DNA of 64,000 nucleotides from Rhizobium sp. N324 (GCF_001664485.1 NZ_CP013634.1:1-64000), one strand, 5' to 3'. Positions 40,340 through 48,313 are shown, counted from the stretch's first letter. Notes: generated from the letters alone by a model not told the origin. Translations and numbers: made by a program.

Positions 40340-41671
40340 ATGGCAACAACATCGCATTACGGGCCGTCATCATCGTCGCTGGAACGCGACGCGCGGCGTA
40401 TTCACGACGACAAACCGGTTTCGCCTGGCAGCATCGCCGTCGGCGTGGTGATCGGCCGCATGTCGGAATTCTTCGATTTCTTCGTCTATGGCCTCGCCTC
40501 GGTCCTGGTCTTTCCACAGCTGGTCTTCCCCTTCGCGCCGGACAGGCTGACGGCGACGCTCTATTCCTTCGCCATCTTCTCGCTGGCCTTCCTTGCCCGC
40601 CCGGTCGGCTCCGTCGTCTTCATGACCATCGACCGGATGTATGGGCGCGGCACCAAGCTGACGATCGCACTCTTCCTGCTCGGCGGCTCCACCGCCTCGA
40701 TCGCCTTCCTGCCGGGTTATGAGGAGATCGGCGTCTGGTCGATCGCGCTGTTGGCGCTCTTCCGTCTCGGCCAGGGCTTTGCCCTCGGCGGCGCCTGGGA
40801 CGGGCTTGCCTCGCTGCTGGCGCTCAACGCGCCGGCCAATCGCCGCGGCTGGTATGCGATGATCCCGCAGCTCGGCGCGCCGATCGGCTTTGCGCTGGCA
40901 AGCACGCTGTTCGGTTATTTCGTCGCCAATCTTTCCAGTGAGGATTTCCTCTCCTGGGGCTGGCGTTATCCCTTCTTCGTCGCTTTCGCGATCAACGTCG
41001 TGGCGCTGTTTGCGCGTCTGCGCCTGGTGATGACCAAGGAATTCGGCACGCTGCTCGAGCAGCACGAGCTGGAGGCCGCACCGATCCTCGACGTGCTGCG
41101 CGTTCACGGCCGCGACATTCTGATCGGCGCCTTCGTGCCGCTCGCCAGTTTTGCCATGTTCCACCTCGTCACCATCTTCCCGCTCGGCTGGATGAGCCTT
41201 TACGGCAACCAGCCGATCGGCGCCTTCATGGTGGTGCAGGTGGTCGGCGCCATGGTCGGCATCGTCGCCATCATCGCCTCGGGCCTGATCGCCGACCGTA
41301 TCGGCCGGCGCGCCCAGCTTGCGATCTGCGCCGTCCTGATCGCCGTCTTCAGCTTCGTCGGGCCGATCCTGATCGCCTCCGGCAATAACGGCCACGACGC
41401 CTTCGTCATCATCGGCTTCGGCGTGCTCGGCCTGTCCTTCGGCCAGGCGACCGGCTCGATCTCGTCGCGCTTCGGCCGCGGCTATCGCTATACCGGGGCT
41501 GCCTTCACCTCGGACCTCGCCTGGCTGATCGGCGCCGGCTTCGCGCCGCTGGTGGCGCTCAGCCTCTCCAGCCGCTTCGGCCTGACCTTCGTCGGCTACT
41601 ACCTGCTCTCCGGCGCCATCTGCACACTGGCGGCGCTCGCCTTCAGCAGGGCGCTGGAACAGCGCGAATAG
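40340..41671 (+). CDS. MFS transporter, metabolite:H+ symporter (MHS) family
   Basis: A 443-residue, 12-helix major facilitator. The signatures GRMSEFFDFFVYGLASVL in helix 1, FLARPVGSVVF in helix 2 and FRLGQGFALGGAWDGLASLL in helix 4 match the MHS family (ShiA/ProP/citrate-type importers); the usual GEW motif is replaced by GAW. GAGGAGG precedes the ATG at 40340. A longer frame from 40118 has no ribosome site. It is divergent from cyoA. A RIME-like repeat follows its stop after about 15 nt. The substrate is unknown. Confidence 0.9.
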   Translation: MATTSHYGPSSSSLERDARRIHDDKPVSPGSIAVGVVIGRMSEFFDFFVYGLASVLVFPQLVFPFAPDRLTATLYSFAIFSLAFLARPVGSVVFMTIDRMYGRGTKLTIALFLLGGSTASIAFLPGYEEIGVWSIALLALFRLGQGFALGGAWDGLASLLALNAPANRRGWYAMIPQLGAPIGFALASTLFGYFVANLSSEDFLSWGWRYPFFVAFAINVVALFARLRLVMTKEFGTLLEQHELEAAPILDVLRVHGRDILIGAFVPLASFAMFHLVTIFPLGWMSLYGNQPIGAFMVVQVVGAMVGIVAIIASGLIADRIGRRAQLAICAVLIAVFSFVGPILIASGNNGHDAFVIIGFGVLGLSFGQATGSISSRFGRGYRYTGAAFTSDLAWLIGAGFAPLVALSLSSRFGLTFVGYYLLSGAICTLAALAFSRALEQRE

Positions 41672-41686
41672 GCGGGGCGTCGAGGC

Positions 41687-41832
41687 CCGCCCCTCATCCG
41701 CCTGCCGGCACCTTCTCCCCGCTTGCGGGGCGAAGGGACTGAGCCGCGACCTCTCCGTTTCTCGCCAAGCTCTCACTGGGCACGTCCCCTCTCCCCGTTT
41801 TTACGGGGAGAGGGTTAGGGTGAGGGGCGGCT
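41687..41832. repeat. RIME-like rhizobial intergenic repeat, copy 2
   Basis: About 146 nt, the reverse complement of the element at 24371-24515 with most bases shared, including the TCTCCCCG...CGGGGAGA hairpin and the GAGGTCGCGGC core. It separates the MHS transporter gene from the toxin-antitoxin pair. Confidence 0.75.
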
Positions 41833-41905
41833 ATCGGCACCGACCGGGCAGAAGAATCAAAGCGAACTTTCATTTCGGGCAATGCAACTCAATTATTAAA
41901 TGCAT

Positions 41906-41926
41906 TGCAATCTATAATTAATTGCA
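41906..41926 (+). promoter_or_regulatory. toxin-antitoxin promoter with flanking inverted repeat
   Basis: A consensus -10 (TATAAT, 41913-41918) lies between the arms of an inverted repeat TGCAAT (41906-41911) / ATTGCA (41921-41926). Binding there would block transcription, which fits autorepression by the antitoxin. The region is clearly richer in A+T than the surroundings. Confidence 0.5.
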
Positions 41927-41929
41927 TAT

Positions 41930-41954
41930 CATATCCGCGATCAGCGAGGATATG
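41930..41954 (+). promoter_or_regulatory. inverted repeat covering the antitoxin ribosome site
   Basis: CATATCC (41930-41936) pairs with GGATATG (41948-41954), 11-nt loop. The right arm contains the GAGGAT ribosome site of the antitoxin gene, so in mRNA the hairpin could limit translation; in DNA it could be a second operator. Confidence 0.4.
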
Positions 41955-41956
41955 CC

Positions 41957-42415
41957 ATGGCCGCGGAAACCATCGATCATTCGACCCTTTCCCGTCTTGT
42001 CGATGCAGGCGCGGTCGATGCCGCGCATGTCGTCGGCAAAACCGGCGGCTGGTCCGTCGTCATCCGCTACGGCAAGGCCGAGCGTCCGCTCGCCGCCCAG
42101 CGCAGCCGGCAGGTGCGTGTGTTCAAGCGCATGGATACGCTGGTGTCCTATCTCAAGGATGTCGGCATCTCGCAGTTCGATGTCGATGCGGCCGATTACG
42201 TTCCCGAGACGGCATCGCGGCCGGATCGGGCCGCGGCGCTGCGTCGGACCCATGAGGCAGCGGAATACGACAAGTGGTTCCGCGAACAGGTCGAGGAAGC
42301 GATTCGGGAAGCCGATGATCCGAACGCGGTCTGGATCCCGCACGAAGTCGTCAAGGAAGAGATGGCGCGCGAACGGGCGGAACTGTTGGCGCGGCTTAAG
42401 GGCGAGAGCAAGTGA
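41957..42415 (+). CDS. type II antitoxin-like protein
   Basis: A 152-residue protein. The C-terminal half (EYDKWFREQVEEAIREADDP, then IPHEVVKEEMARERAELLAR) matches antitoxin C-termini that wrap RelE/ParE toxins. The N-terminal 80 residues (DAAHVVGKTGGWSVVIRYGK, RPLAAQRSRQVRVFKRMDTL) form a conserved domain of the ParC/stability-protein type, probably the DNA-binding half. It overlaps the toxin gene by 4 nt (GTGA). A -10 with inverted repeat and a hairpin over the ribosome site lie upstream, so autoregulation is likely. Confidence 0.85.
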   Translation: MAAETIDHSTLSRLVDAGAVDAAHVVGKTGGWSVVIRYGKAERPLAAQRSRQVRVFKRMDTLVSYLKDVGISQFDVDAADYVPETASRPDRAAALRRTHEAAEYDKWFREQVEEAIREADDPNAVWIPHEVVKEEMARERAELLARLKGESK

Positions 42416-42798
42416 AGCTCGTCTGGCTTGCGAAAGCTGCATCCGATCGCAAAAGAGCCATTCAGTTTATCGCCGACCAGAATGTCGGCGCCGCGATAAG
42501 CCAACTTGATGAGATCGAGCGTCAGACCGATTTGCTCATCGATCAGCCGGAGATCGGCCGGCCCGGACGAATCGATGGAACGCGCGAACTGGTCATTTCA
42601 CGCACATCTTTTGTCGTGATCTATCGTATTCGCCAGAACGTCAGTCAAGTGGAAATACTGCGCCTTCTTCATGGCGCCCAGCAATGGCCGCCGCAATGCC
42701 AAATGCGTTTTACTGCGCCATCTGCGGCTGCTTCGCCGCCCGGGCCGCGGTCAGTTCGGCGGTGGTGTGGTTCAGGCGGTCGGCGAGCACGCGCATGA
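42412..42798 (+). CDS. RelE/ParE family toxin with extended C-terminus
   Basis: A 128-residue protein starting at a GTG that overlaps the antitoxin stop. Residues 1-95 are a complete RelE/ParE fold (VWLAKAASDRKRAIQFIADQ, IGRPGRIDGTRELVISRTSF, VVIYRI, VEILRLLHGAQQWPPQ). Family members end at about that point. Here the frame continues for about 33 residues of arginine-rich sequence that is antisense to the cNMP-binding gene (89-nt overlap). The codon after PPQ is TGC, one base from TGA, so a stop codon was probably lost. The toxin may still work or may be altered. The target (ribosome or gyrase) is not readable. Confidence 0.82.
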   Translation: MKLVWLAKAASDRKRAIQFIADQNVGAAISQLDEIERQTDLLIDQPEIGRPGRIDGTRELVISRTSFVVIYRIRQNVSQVEILRLLHGAQQWPPQCQMRFTAPSAAASPPGPRSVRRWCGSGGRRARA

Positions 42799-43177
42799 TT
42801 TCGACGGCCATTTCGGGGAAGTCGCTCAGCAGCTTGAGGAAGTGCTCCTTGCTGATGCGCAGCACTTCGAGCGGCGAGGTGGCGCGCACCGTGGCCGTGC
42901 GCGAGACGTCGCAGAGGATGGCGATTTCGCCGACGATGGAATTGAGCTCGACATCGGCGACCTTGATCTCGCCGGCCGGCGAGGAGACGATGATGTCGGC
43001 GCTGCCGGAGAGGATGACATAGGCGGCGTCGCCGACATCGCCCTGATGGAAGAGATCCTGGCCGGCCTTGTAGGTCATGCGGTCGGAGGTGAAGGCCAAA
43101 AGCTTGAGCTTGGCCGGCGCAATCCTCGAAAAGATCGGCACCCGGCGCAGCATTTCGACTTCGTCTCTCAACAGCAT
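42710..43177 (-). CDS. stand-alone cyclic-nucleotide-binding domain protein
   Basis: A 155-residue protein made of one CRP-type cNMP-binding domain (about residues 8-130). The phosphate-binding cassette is intact: VGEIAILCDVSRTATVRA has both the Glu and the Arg that contact the cyclic nucleotide. No HTH follows, so it is not a transcription factor; the C-terminal helix (MRVLADRLNHTTAELTAARA) may mediate protein contact. It lies 98 nt downstream of the pseudo-ABC gene on the same strand, and the pair may work together as a cAMP- or cGMP-responsive membrane module (inferred). Its end overlaps the extended toxin gene. Confidence 0.9.
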   Translation of the reverse strand: MLLRDEVEMLRRVPIFSRIAPAKLKLLAFTSDRMTYKAGQDLFHQGDVGDAAYVILSGSADIIVSSPAGEIKVADVELNSIVGEIAILCDVSRTATVRATSPLEVLRISKEHFLKLLSDFPEMAVEIMRVLADRLNHTTAELTAARAAKQPQMAQ

Positions 43178-43275
43178 GAGCGTTTCAATCCCCTGACGCA
43201 GGGTTCTTGGAACCAGGCGCCTTCAATTCCGGGCGTCCCCCCGGGAACGCCTACCATCGCCGCTGCAATAGAATA

Positions 43276-45990
43276 TTACGATAACAGTTCCTTGAACATC
43301 CCGTTTTTCTCGGAAAGTTCCGGATAGTTTCCGGCTTCCGCCAGCCCGCCGCGGTCGAAGAGCAGGATCCGGTCGAACATCTCGGCGAGCCGCGCATTGG
43401 AGAGCACCCAGATGATCGCCGGCCGCTTGCCTTCTTCGTGCAGGTCTTCGACGATGTTGCGGGCGATCTGATCCTGAACGCGCTGGTCGAGCGCCGACAG
43501 CGGCCGGTTGAAGATGAAATAGTCCGAGCGTTTCAACAATGCACGCGCCAGATTCAGCTTCTGCCGCTGCACCATGGTCAGCCGCTTGCCGCCGGAGCCG
43601 ACGTCGAATTCCAGCCCGATCGACAGGACATCGTCATAAAGATCGAGCGCGTCGAAAAGCTCGCCCATGATGGCGCGGATGCGGTCGGAGGCATCGGCCT
43701 GCTGATAGGCGATGCGGCCGAAGAGCACATTGTCCATCAGGCTGGCCGACGGGGTGAAACGCTCGGCGTCGTAGCGCTCGATCAGCTCGGCGAGATCGGC
43801 CGGGATATGCTCGTGGAACTGCTTGCGGGCGCTGACGATCTTGTCCATCAGCTCGTCGGTCAGCAGGCCGAAGCGGTGACGCGGCTCGATATAGGCGAAG
43901 CTCAGCCGGATGATGGCCGAGCGTTCCTCGGGCGTCGCATCTTCGAAGCGGCGGCTTTGCAGCTTCTGCAGCAGCGCCTGGTAAGTCGGAATGTCGTCCG
44001 CCGTCATGAAGGTCAGCTGCTGAAAGAACGGATGGTCCGGCGGCAGGTCGTGGAAGAGTTCGACGGCGTTCTCAGCGATCTCGAGGCCCATGGCGTAGAG
44101 ATCGGTGCTGAGCCCCGTCTCGCGGAACAGCTGCTGGAAATAGGGATGGGCAGCCAGCCGGCGGTTGGTCATCAGCGGCCGCTTCATGGTGCCGAACAGC
44201 AGGTTTTCGCCGACCGTCGCCTGGGCGTTATAGGCGTCGAAATCGAAGGGCACGACGATGCCGTCGAGCCCTTCGTCGCGCAGCCGGTCCCGGAGCGAGG
44301 CGCGCAGGGCGACGACGTGGTCGCTGACTGCCACATGTACGTCGGTATTGACGTTCGAGCGCAGCGCCAGATCGAGGATGTCCTGCGAGATCAGCACGGC
44401 GTCGAGCACCGGGCGGATGGCCTTCAGCAGATCTTCCGGCCCGCTGGCACCGGCCGCTTGGTAGTCCACCCAGTCGCTGTTGAGATCGAGCGTCGGATTG
44501 CCGGCCTTCACCGCCTCGACGGAATGCCATTTATATTCGAGCGCTTCCTTCTCGTCGTAGACGGGATCGGTCATCGGCGCGTGTTTGAGGCCGTAGAGCA
44601 GATTGCTGGCGAGCGAGCCGTGGAAGAAGAAAGTGTCGGCCGAGGCATAGGAGATGCGCCGGCCGGTGATCGATTCCGGCAGGTCCAGCAGGTCGCGCCC
44701 GTCGATGGTGATGCGGCCGGAGTCCGGCCAGACCATACGGCCGAGCGCTTCCGCGAAGGCTTCGGCGCCGCTGCCGTTCGGGCCGACGATCGCCACCGTC
44801 TCGTTCGGCTTGATCTCGACGGAGACGTGGTCGACGAGGCGGGCGCCGCTGTCGTCGGAGAGTGAGAGATTGGTGACGACGAGCGCGCTGGTCAGCGCGC
44901 CGACGGGTGCGGTCGCCAGTTCCTGGATGCGGCTGTCGATCAGCGGCTCGACGTTGAACTGCTCGTAGACCTGCTGGTACTTCACCTGCACGTCCTGGCG
45001 CATCTGATCCCAATCGATCAGTTCCTTTAGCGGCCCGGGCAGGTCCTTATAGGCTGATATGACGGCGACGAGCTGACCGATGTCGAGCCGGCCCTGCAGC
45101 GCCAGGTAGCCGCCGATCGCATAGAACAGGAAGGGCGTGACCTGGGCGAGGAAGTTGTTGATGAACTTCACCAGGAATTTCCACTGGTAAAGGTCGTAGC
45201 GGATCGAAAAGATCCGGCCGAGCCGCGAGGCGATGTCAGCGCGCTCGAGGTTTGATGTGTCGTTGCCGTGGATCGTGCCGATGCCGTCGACGATTTCGCC
45301 GACGCGGCCGGAAAGTTCGCGGGCCGTCAGCTGCCGCTGGCGGCCGAGGTCCAGCAGGCGCTTGCGCATGCGGGGGATGACGACGGCCTGGACGCCGACG
45401 ATGCCGGCTGCGATCATGCCGAGCCAGAAATTCTGGACGATGATGAAGGCGAGCGCCGTGATCGCCTGGCCGCCGAGAAGGGCAGGCGAGACGAAGGCAT
45501 CGCCGGTGAAGCCGCCCATCGGCTCCACCTCGTCCTTGATCATCGTGGCGATCTCGGCCGATTTCACCCGTTTGAAGTGGATGGGCGGAAAACGTAAGAC
45601 CCGGTCGATCAGTTCGAAGCGGATACGGCGCAGCATGCGCTCGCCGAGGCGGCCCTTATAGGTGTTGATATAGAACTTGAAGAGGCCGTTCAGCACCACC
45701 AGCGCCAGAAACACCAGGCTGAGCGCCATCAGCATCTGGAAGCGGTTGAGCTGCAAGCCTTGAAAGAATTCGACATGGCCGATCAGCGGAATGTCGTAGG
45801 CGATGTGCATGAAGGTCTGTCTTGCGCCCGGACCTTCGAAACCGTCGCCCTGGATCGGTCCGTTGACGATCTGCTTCGGCAGATCGAAGGACAGGAAATA
45901 GGGCACCATCGAGGCGGCGACGACAGCCAGAATCCACAGCTGCTGCAGCCGCGTGTTCTTCCAGATGTAGCGGGCGAGGCTTTTTTCCAT
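43276..45990 (-). CDS. ABC-exporter-like membrane protein with degenerate ATPase domain
   Basis: A 904-residue intact frame. The N-terminal membrane domain (about residues 18-320, six helices) is of the ABC exporter type. The ATPase domain has lost its catalytic residues. Walker A is GPNGSGAE (403-410) with Ala at the Lys position, and the Q-loop Gln reads Ala in YASADTFFF. The signature is LTMVQ (804-808), Walker B ends FNRP with N828-R829 in place of Asp-Glu, and the H-switch His is absent (VLSNARLAE). A region of about 300 residues is inserted. The motif GSLASNLLYG recurs as ATVGENLLFG and ASLMDNVLFG at about 458, 591 and 749. ATP hydrolysis is unlikely. Downstream on the same strand is a cNMP-binding protein. 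Function unknown. Confidence 0.9.
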   Translation of the reverse strand: MEKSLARYIWKNTRLQQLWILAVVAASMVPYFLSFDLPKQIVNGPIQGDGFEGPGARQTFMHIAYDIPLIGHVEFFQGLQLNRFQMLMALSLVFLALVVLNGLFKFYINTYKGRLGERMLRRIRFELIDRVLRFPPIHFKRVKSAEIATMIKDEVEPMGGFTGDAFVSPALLGGQAITALAFIIVQNFWLGMIAAGIVGVQAVVIPRMRKRLLDLGRQRQLTARELSGRVGEIVDGIGTIHGNDTSNLERADIASRLGRIFSIRYDLYQWKFLVKFINNFLAQVTPFLFYAIGGYLALQGRLDIGQLVAVISAYKDLPGPLKELIDWDQMRQDVQVKYQQVYEQFNVEPLIDSRIQELATAPVGALTSALVVTNLSLSDDSGARLVDHVSVEIKPNETVAIVGPNGSGAEAFAEALGRMVWPDSGRITIDGRDLLDLPESITGRRISYASADTFFFHGSLASNLLYGLKHAPMTDPVYDEKEALEYKWHSVEAVKAGNPTLDLNSDWVDYQAAGASGPEDLLKAIRPVLDAVLISQDILDLALRSNVNTDVHVAVSDHVVALRASLRDRLRDEGLDGIVVPFDFDAYNAQATVGENLLFGTMKRPLMTNRRLAAHPYFQQLFRETGLSTDLYAMGLEIAENAVELFHDLPPDHPFFQQLTFMTADDIPTYQALLQKLQSRRFEDATPEERSAIIRLSFAYIEPRHRFGLLTDELMDKIVSARKQFHEHIPADLAELIERYDAERFTPSASLMDNVLFGRIAYQQADASDRIRAIMGELFDALDLYDDVLSIGLEFDVGSGGKRLTMVQRQKLNLARALLKRSDYFIFNRPLSALDQRVQDQIARNIVEDLHEEGKRPAIIWVLSNARLAEMFDRILLFDRGGLAEAGNYPELSEKNGMFKELLS

Positions 45991-46160
45991 GGCTTAACCG
46001 TCAGCGTGCTGGGAAATTCCGGGGGCCGGGATGGGGAGGAATTCTGAGAACAGGACCATGCAGCCGGACCGCCGATATCGCAATGAATACAAGGCGAAGC
46101 GACCGGCTGCAGACGTGCCGATTCTCGCCGGAACATTGCTTATATCACAGGATTTTTGGA

Positions 46161-46204
46161 TTACAGCGCCGCGCGTTTGAAAAGACGCGCAAAGGAGGCG
46201 GTAA
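46161..46204. repeat. short rhizobial palindromic repeat, copy 2
   Basis: TTACAGCGCCGCGCG ... CGCGCAAAGGAGGCGGTAA, the second copy of the 44-nt element at 9655-9698, with a slightly decayed right arm. It lies in the 336-nt gap upstream of the pseudo-ABC gene; the rest of that gap shows no gene. Confidence 0.7.
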
Positions 46205-46280
46205 GGCTTGCAATTGCTGGATAATTTTATCCCCGAGCCGGTCCGCAATCTTGCCGGGATCGGCGCTGCGCGCAAAGAAG

Positions 46281-46300
46281 CCCCCGGAAAAATCCGAGGG
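46281..46300 (-). terminator. probable terminator of the VOC-EVE operon
   Basis: On the minus strand an 8-bp stem (CCCTCGGA / TCCGGGGG, one G-T pair) with a 4-nt loop of T is followed by CTTCTTTG. It starts 26 nt past the EVE gene stop. Confidence 0.5.
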
Positions 46301-46326
46301 CCGGTCATTGGTCCGGGCGGTCGGGT

Positions 46327-46779
46327 TCACGCCGCGACGTCGCGAAGCATGGTATTCGGATTGGCATGGCTCATCGCTTCCGCGATCATATCGGCATCCT
46401 CGTCGCCGATGCCGAACAAACCGAAGCGGAGCTGATAGCCCCAATTGGGGCCGACCCTGGTGAAGGCGAGGCGGCCGAGCAGCGACCGGATCGAGGTTTC
46501 CTGCGCAGGCTGCCAGTCGACATCCCGCCGCCAGGGCCTGAAACCGCTTTCCATCTCCACCTGGTAAAGCGCGCCGTCGCGGGCCATGCCGATCGCGGTG
46601 AAAGCCTGAAGGCGGTCCTTGCCGCCAAAGACCACGGTGGGCGAATAATAGATCACGCGATCCCCGGGCGTGATCCGCCTGAGGGGTGATGCCTTGCCGT
46701 GGCAGACCTGCATGAAGCCGGCTTGACGGCCGATGCGCACATGCTCTGCGGAGGCGACGGCGATCCAGGCTTTGGCCAT
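46327..46779 (-). CDS. EVE domain protein
   Basis: A 150-residue single-domain EVE protein (PUA-like fold) beginning [20 protein letters not shown], with the pocket region [20 protein letters not shown] and [11 protein letters not shown] domains bind modified bases in DNA or RNA and occur in restriction and stress contexts; the ligand here is unknown. GGAGG lies about 8 nt before the ATG. It begins 3 nt after the VOC gene stop, so the two are co-transcribed. A palindrome shared with the WYL regulator's promoter precedes the operon. Confidence 0.85.
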   Translation of the reverse strand: MAKAWIAVASAEHVRIGRQAGFMQVCHGKASPLRRITPGDRVIYYSPTVVFGGKDRLQAFTAIGMARDGALYQVEMESGFRPWRRDVDWQPAQETSIRSLLGRLAFTRVGPNWGYQLRFGLFGIGDEDADMIAEAMSHANPNTMLRDVAA

Positions 46780-46782
46780 GGC

Positions 46783-47154
46783 TCAAACCTCCGTCACGGT
46801 GTAGACGCGCAGGCGGTGCCCATCGGGATCGGCGGCGACGAAGCTTCGGCCGAAATCGAGATCGGTCGGGGCCATGACGATATTCGCGCCCTTGGCCTGC
46901 CAGTCAGTATGGGTCGCATCGACCATGTCGGTGGCGGCGACCTTGAACCCAATTTCGGAGCCGCCGCCCGCCGCTGCCGGCGCGGGCTCGACGCCCGCTT
47001 TGCCCCAGAGACCGAGCCCCAGGCCGGAGGGCAAGATGAACATGGCGAAGGTCTCGCTCGCTTCCACCGGCTCCGTGCCGAGCAGCTTGGCGTAGAAGCG
47101 GGCGCTCGCCGGCGCGTCGGTCACGTAGAGAAGAATGCTGTTGCTGGCCGTCAT
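46783..47154 (-). CDS. VOC (glyoxalase/bleomycin-resistance) family protein
   Basis: A 123-residue protein of the vicinal oxygen chelate superfamily, with ILLYVTDAPASARFYAKLLG at the N-terminus and DFGRSFVAADPDGHRLRVYT at the C-terminus, the typical two-module fold. The usual PhnB- or fosfomycin-type metal ligands cannot be assigned with confidence. The frame is open to 47334, but AGGAGA lies just before the ATG at 47154. It is the first gene of an operon with the EVE gene. A perfect 10-5-10 palindrome lies 44 nt upstream. Confidence 0.87.
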   Translation of the reverse strand: MTASNSILLYVTDAPASARFYAKLLGTEPVEASETFAMFILPSGLGLGLWGKAGVEPAPAAAGGGSEIGFKVAATDMVDATHTDWQAKGANIVMAPTDLDFGRSFVAADPDGHRLRVYTVTEV

Positions 47155-47197
47155 AAGGCTCTCCTGTTGTTCGTTGGACAGCAGAACCTTATGACCC

Positions 47198-47222
47198 GAT
47201 ACTGCCAAATTCTGGCAGTATC
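47198..47222. promoter_or_regulatory. palindromic operator, VOC-EVE promoter
   Basis: GATACTGCCA-AATTC-TGGCAGTATC is a perfect 10-5-10 inverted repeat. Its core CTGCCA-N5-TGGCAG occurs again at 50381-50397 before the WYL regulator gene, so both are likely sites of that regulator. Confidence 0.75.
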
Positions 47223-47382
47223 GTACGTCTCGATGCGAGCCCCGAGCATCAGATGGACACAGATAGTGATACGGGCGGGATTCGCCGTTGCCATCCGGAG
47301 GCCGACCTTCCTGAAAATGCACACTGGCTGCCAAGATCGACAGACTGGCAACGAACGTGTCGGTCGCCGGCCGACTGCAGTT

Positions 47383-48216
47383 CTATCCGCCCGTAACGCT
47401 TTTCATGACGGCTCGTTGCATCGAACGCGGTGTCAGGCGATTTGAAAATATGATGATCTTGTTCATGAACCCGGCAACTACGGAGGGCTTGCCTTGTGAC
47501 AGCGCGCGGAGACCGCTTTCGGCGACGGGGCGGGGCTTCATCGTCAGAAGGCGCAGCATGCGCGAAACAGGGGCGCTAGCGGCCGAATCGAATCCGGTTT
47601 CGGTGTGTCCTGGGCAAAGGCAGGTGACAGTCACGCCTCGAGGGCTGAGTTCGTCGTGCAAAGCTTCTCCAAACGACAGCACGTAAGACTTCGTTGCTGC
47701 ATAGGCAGAAAACCCAGGGACGGGTTGGAATGCCAGAATGCTCCCTATGAGAAGTATCTGTCCCGACCCGCGGGTTGCCATATGCTGTCCGAAGATAAAG
47801 CTCAGTTCCGTTACCGCCGTGATGTTGAGCTGTATCATATCGGTCGTGCGCTCCAGCGGGGTGTCCAGAAAGTCCCCATGCAACCCATACCCGGCATTGT
47901 TCACCAGAATATCGATCTGCAGCGACTTGTCGTCCAGACTGCTTTTCAAGCGAGCGGCAGCACCAGGGACTGCAAGATCGATCGGTTCGACGACGATCTC
48001 GACACCATATTTCTGCCGAAGCTCTATGGCCAGCTTCTCCATCGGCTCCCTGCGCCGGGCGGCGAGCACGAGATTTACCTTCTGCGCTGCCAAAAGTTCG
48101 GCGTATTCGAGACCCATGCCACTGGACGCACCGGTGATCAGGGCCCGCTTCGCTGCGGCACCATTCAATTTTCCTACGAGGGACGTTTGCGTTTCCGCGT
48201 TAGCAACGTGTTGCAT
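47383..48216 (-). CDS. short-chain dehydrogenase/reductase
   Basis: A 277-residue classical SDR. The cofactor motif ALITGASSGMGLEYAELLA (TGxxxGxG), NNAGYG, the catalytic Ser in LLIGSILAF, and Y..K as SAYAATKSYVLSFGEAL are present. The substrate is unknown; the family acts on alcohols and ketones with NAD(P)H. AAGGAA precedes the ATG. Upstream on the same strand lies an aldehyde dehydrogenase remnant, and upstream and divergent is a TetR gene, which probably controls it. Part of a segment that looks inserted between the VOC-EVE operon and the WYL gene. Confidence 0.9.
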   Translation of the reverse strand: MQHVANAETQTSLVGKLNGAAAKRALITGASSGMGLEYAELLAAQKVNLVLAARRREPMEKLAIELRQKYGVEIVVEPIDLAVPGAAARLKSSLDDKSLQIDILVNNAGYGLHGDFLDTPLERTTDMIQLNITAVTELSFIFGQHMATRGSGQILLIGSILAFQPVPGFSAYAATKSYVLSFGEALHDELSPRGVTVTCLCPGHTETGFDSAASAPVSRMLRLLTMKPRPVAESGLRALSQGKPSVVAGFMNKIIIFSNRLTPRSMQRAVMKSVTGG

Positions 48217-48313
48217 CTGTTTTCCTTTTAATTACGTGATCTCTGGGGGAGCTGGCACAATGTTGGCCTTTACTTGCCCGTATAGAATTCGAACGTTTAC
48301 CGGAGCAGGAAGC

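Noticed and set aside
43190..43260. Small GC-rich inverted repeats between the cNMP-binding and pseudo-ABC genes
   Set aside because: Several short stems (for example GGTTC-TT-GGAACC) but no gene, tRNA or clear terminator; not strong enough to call.
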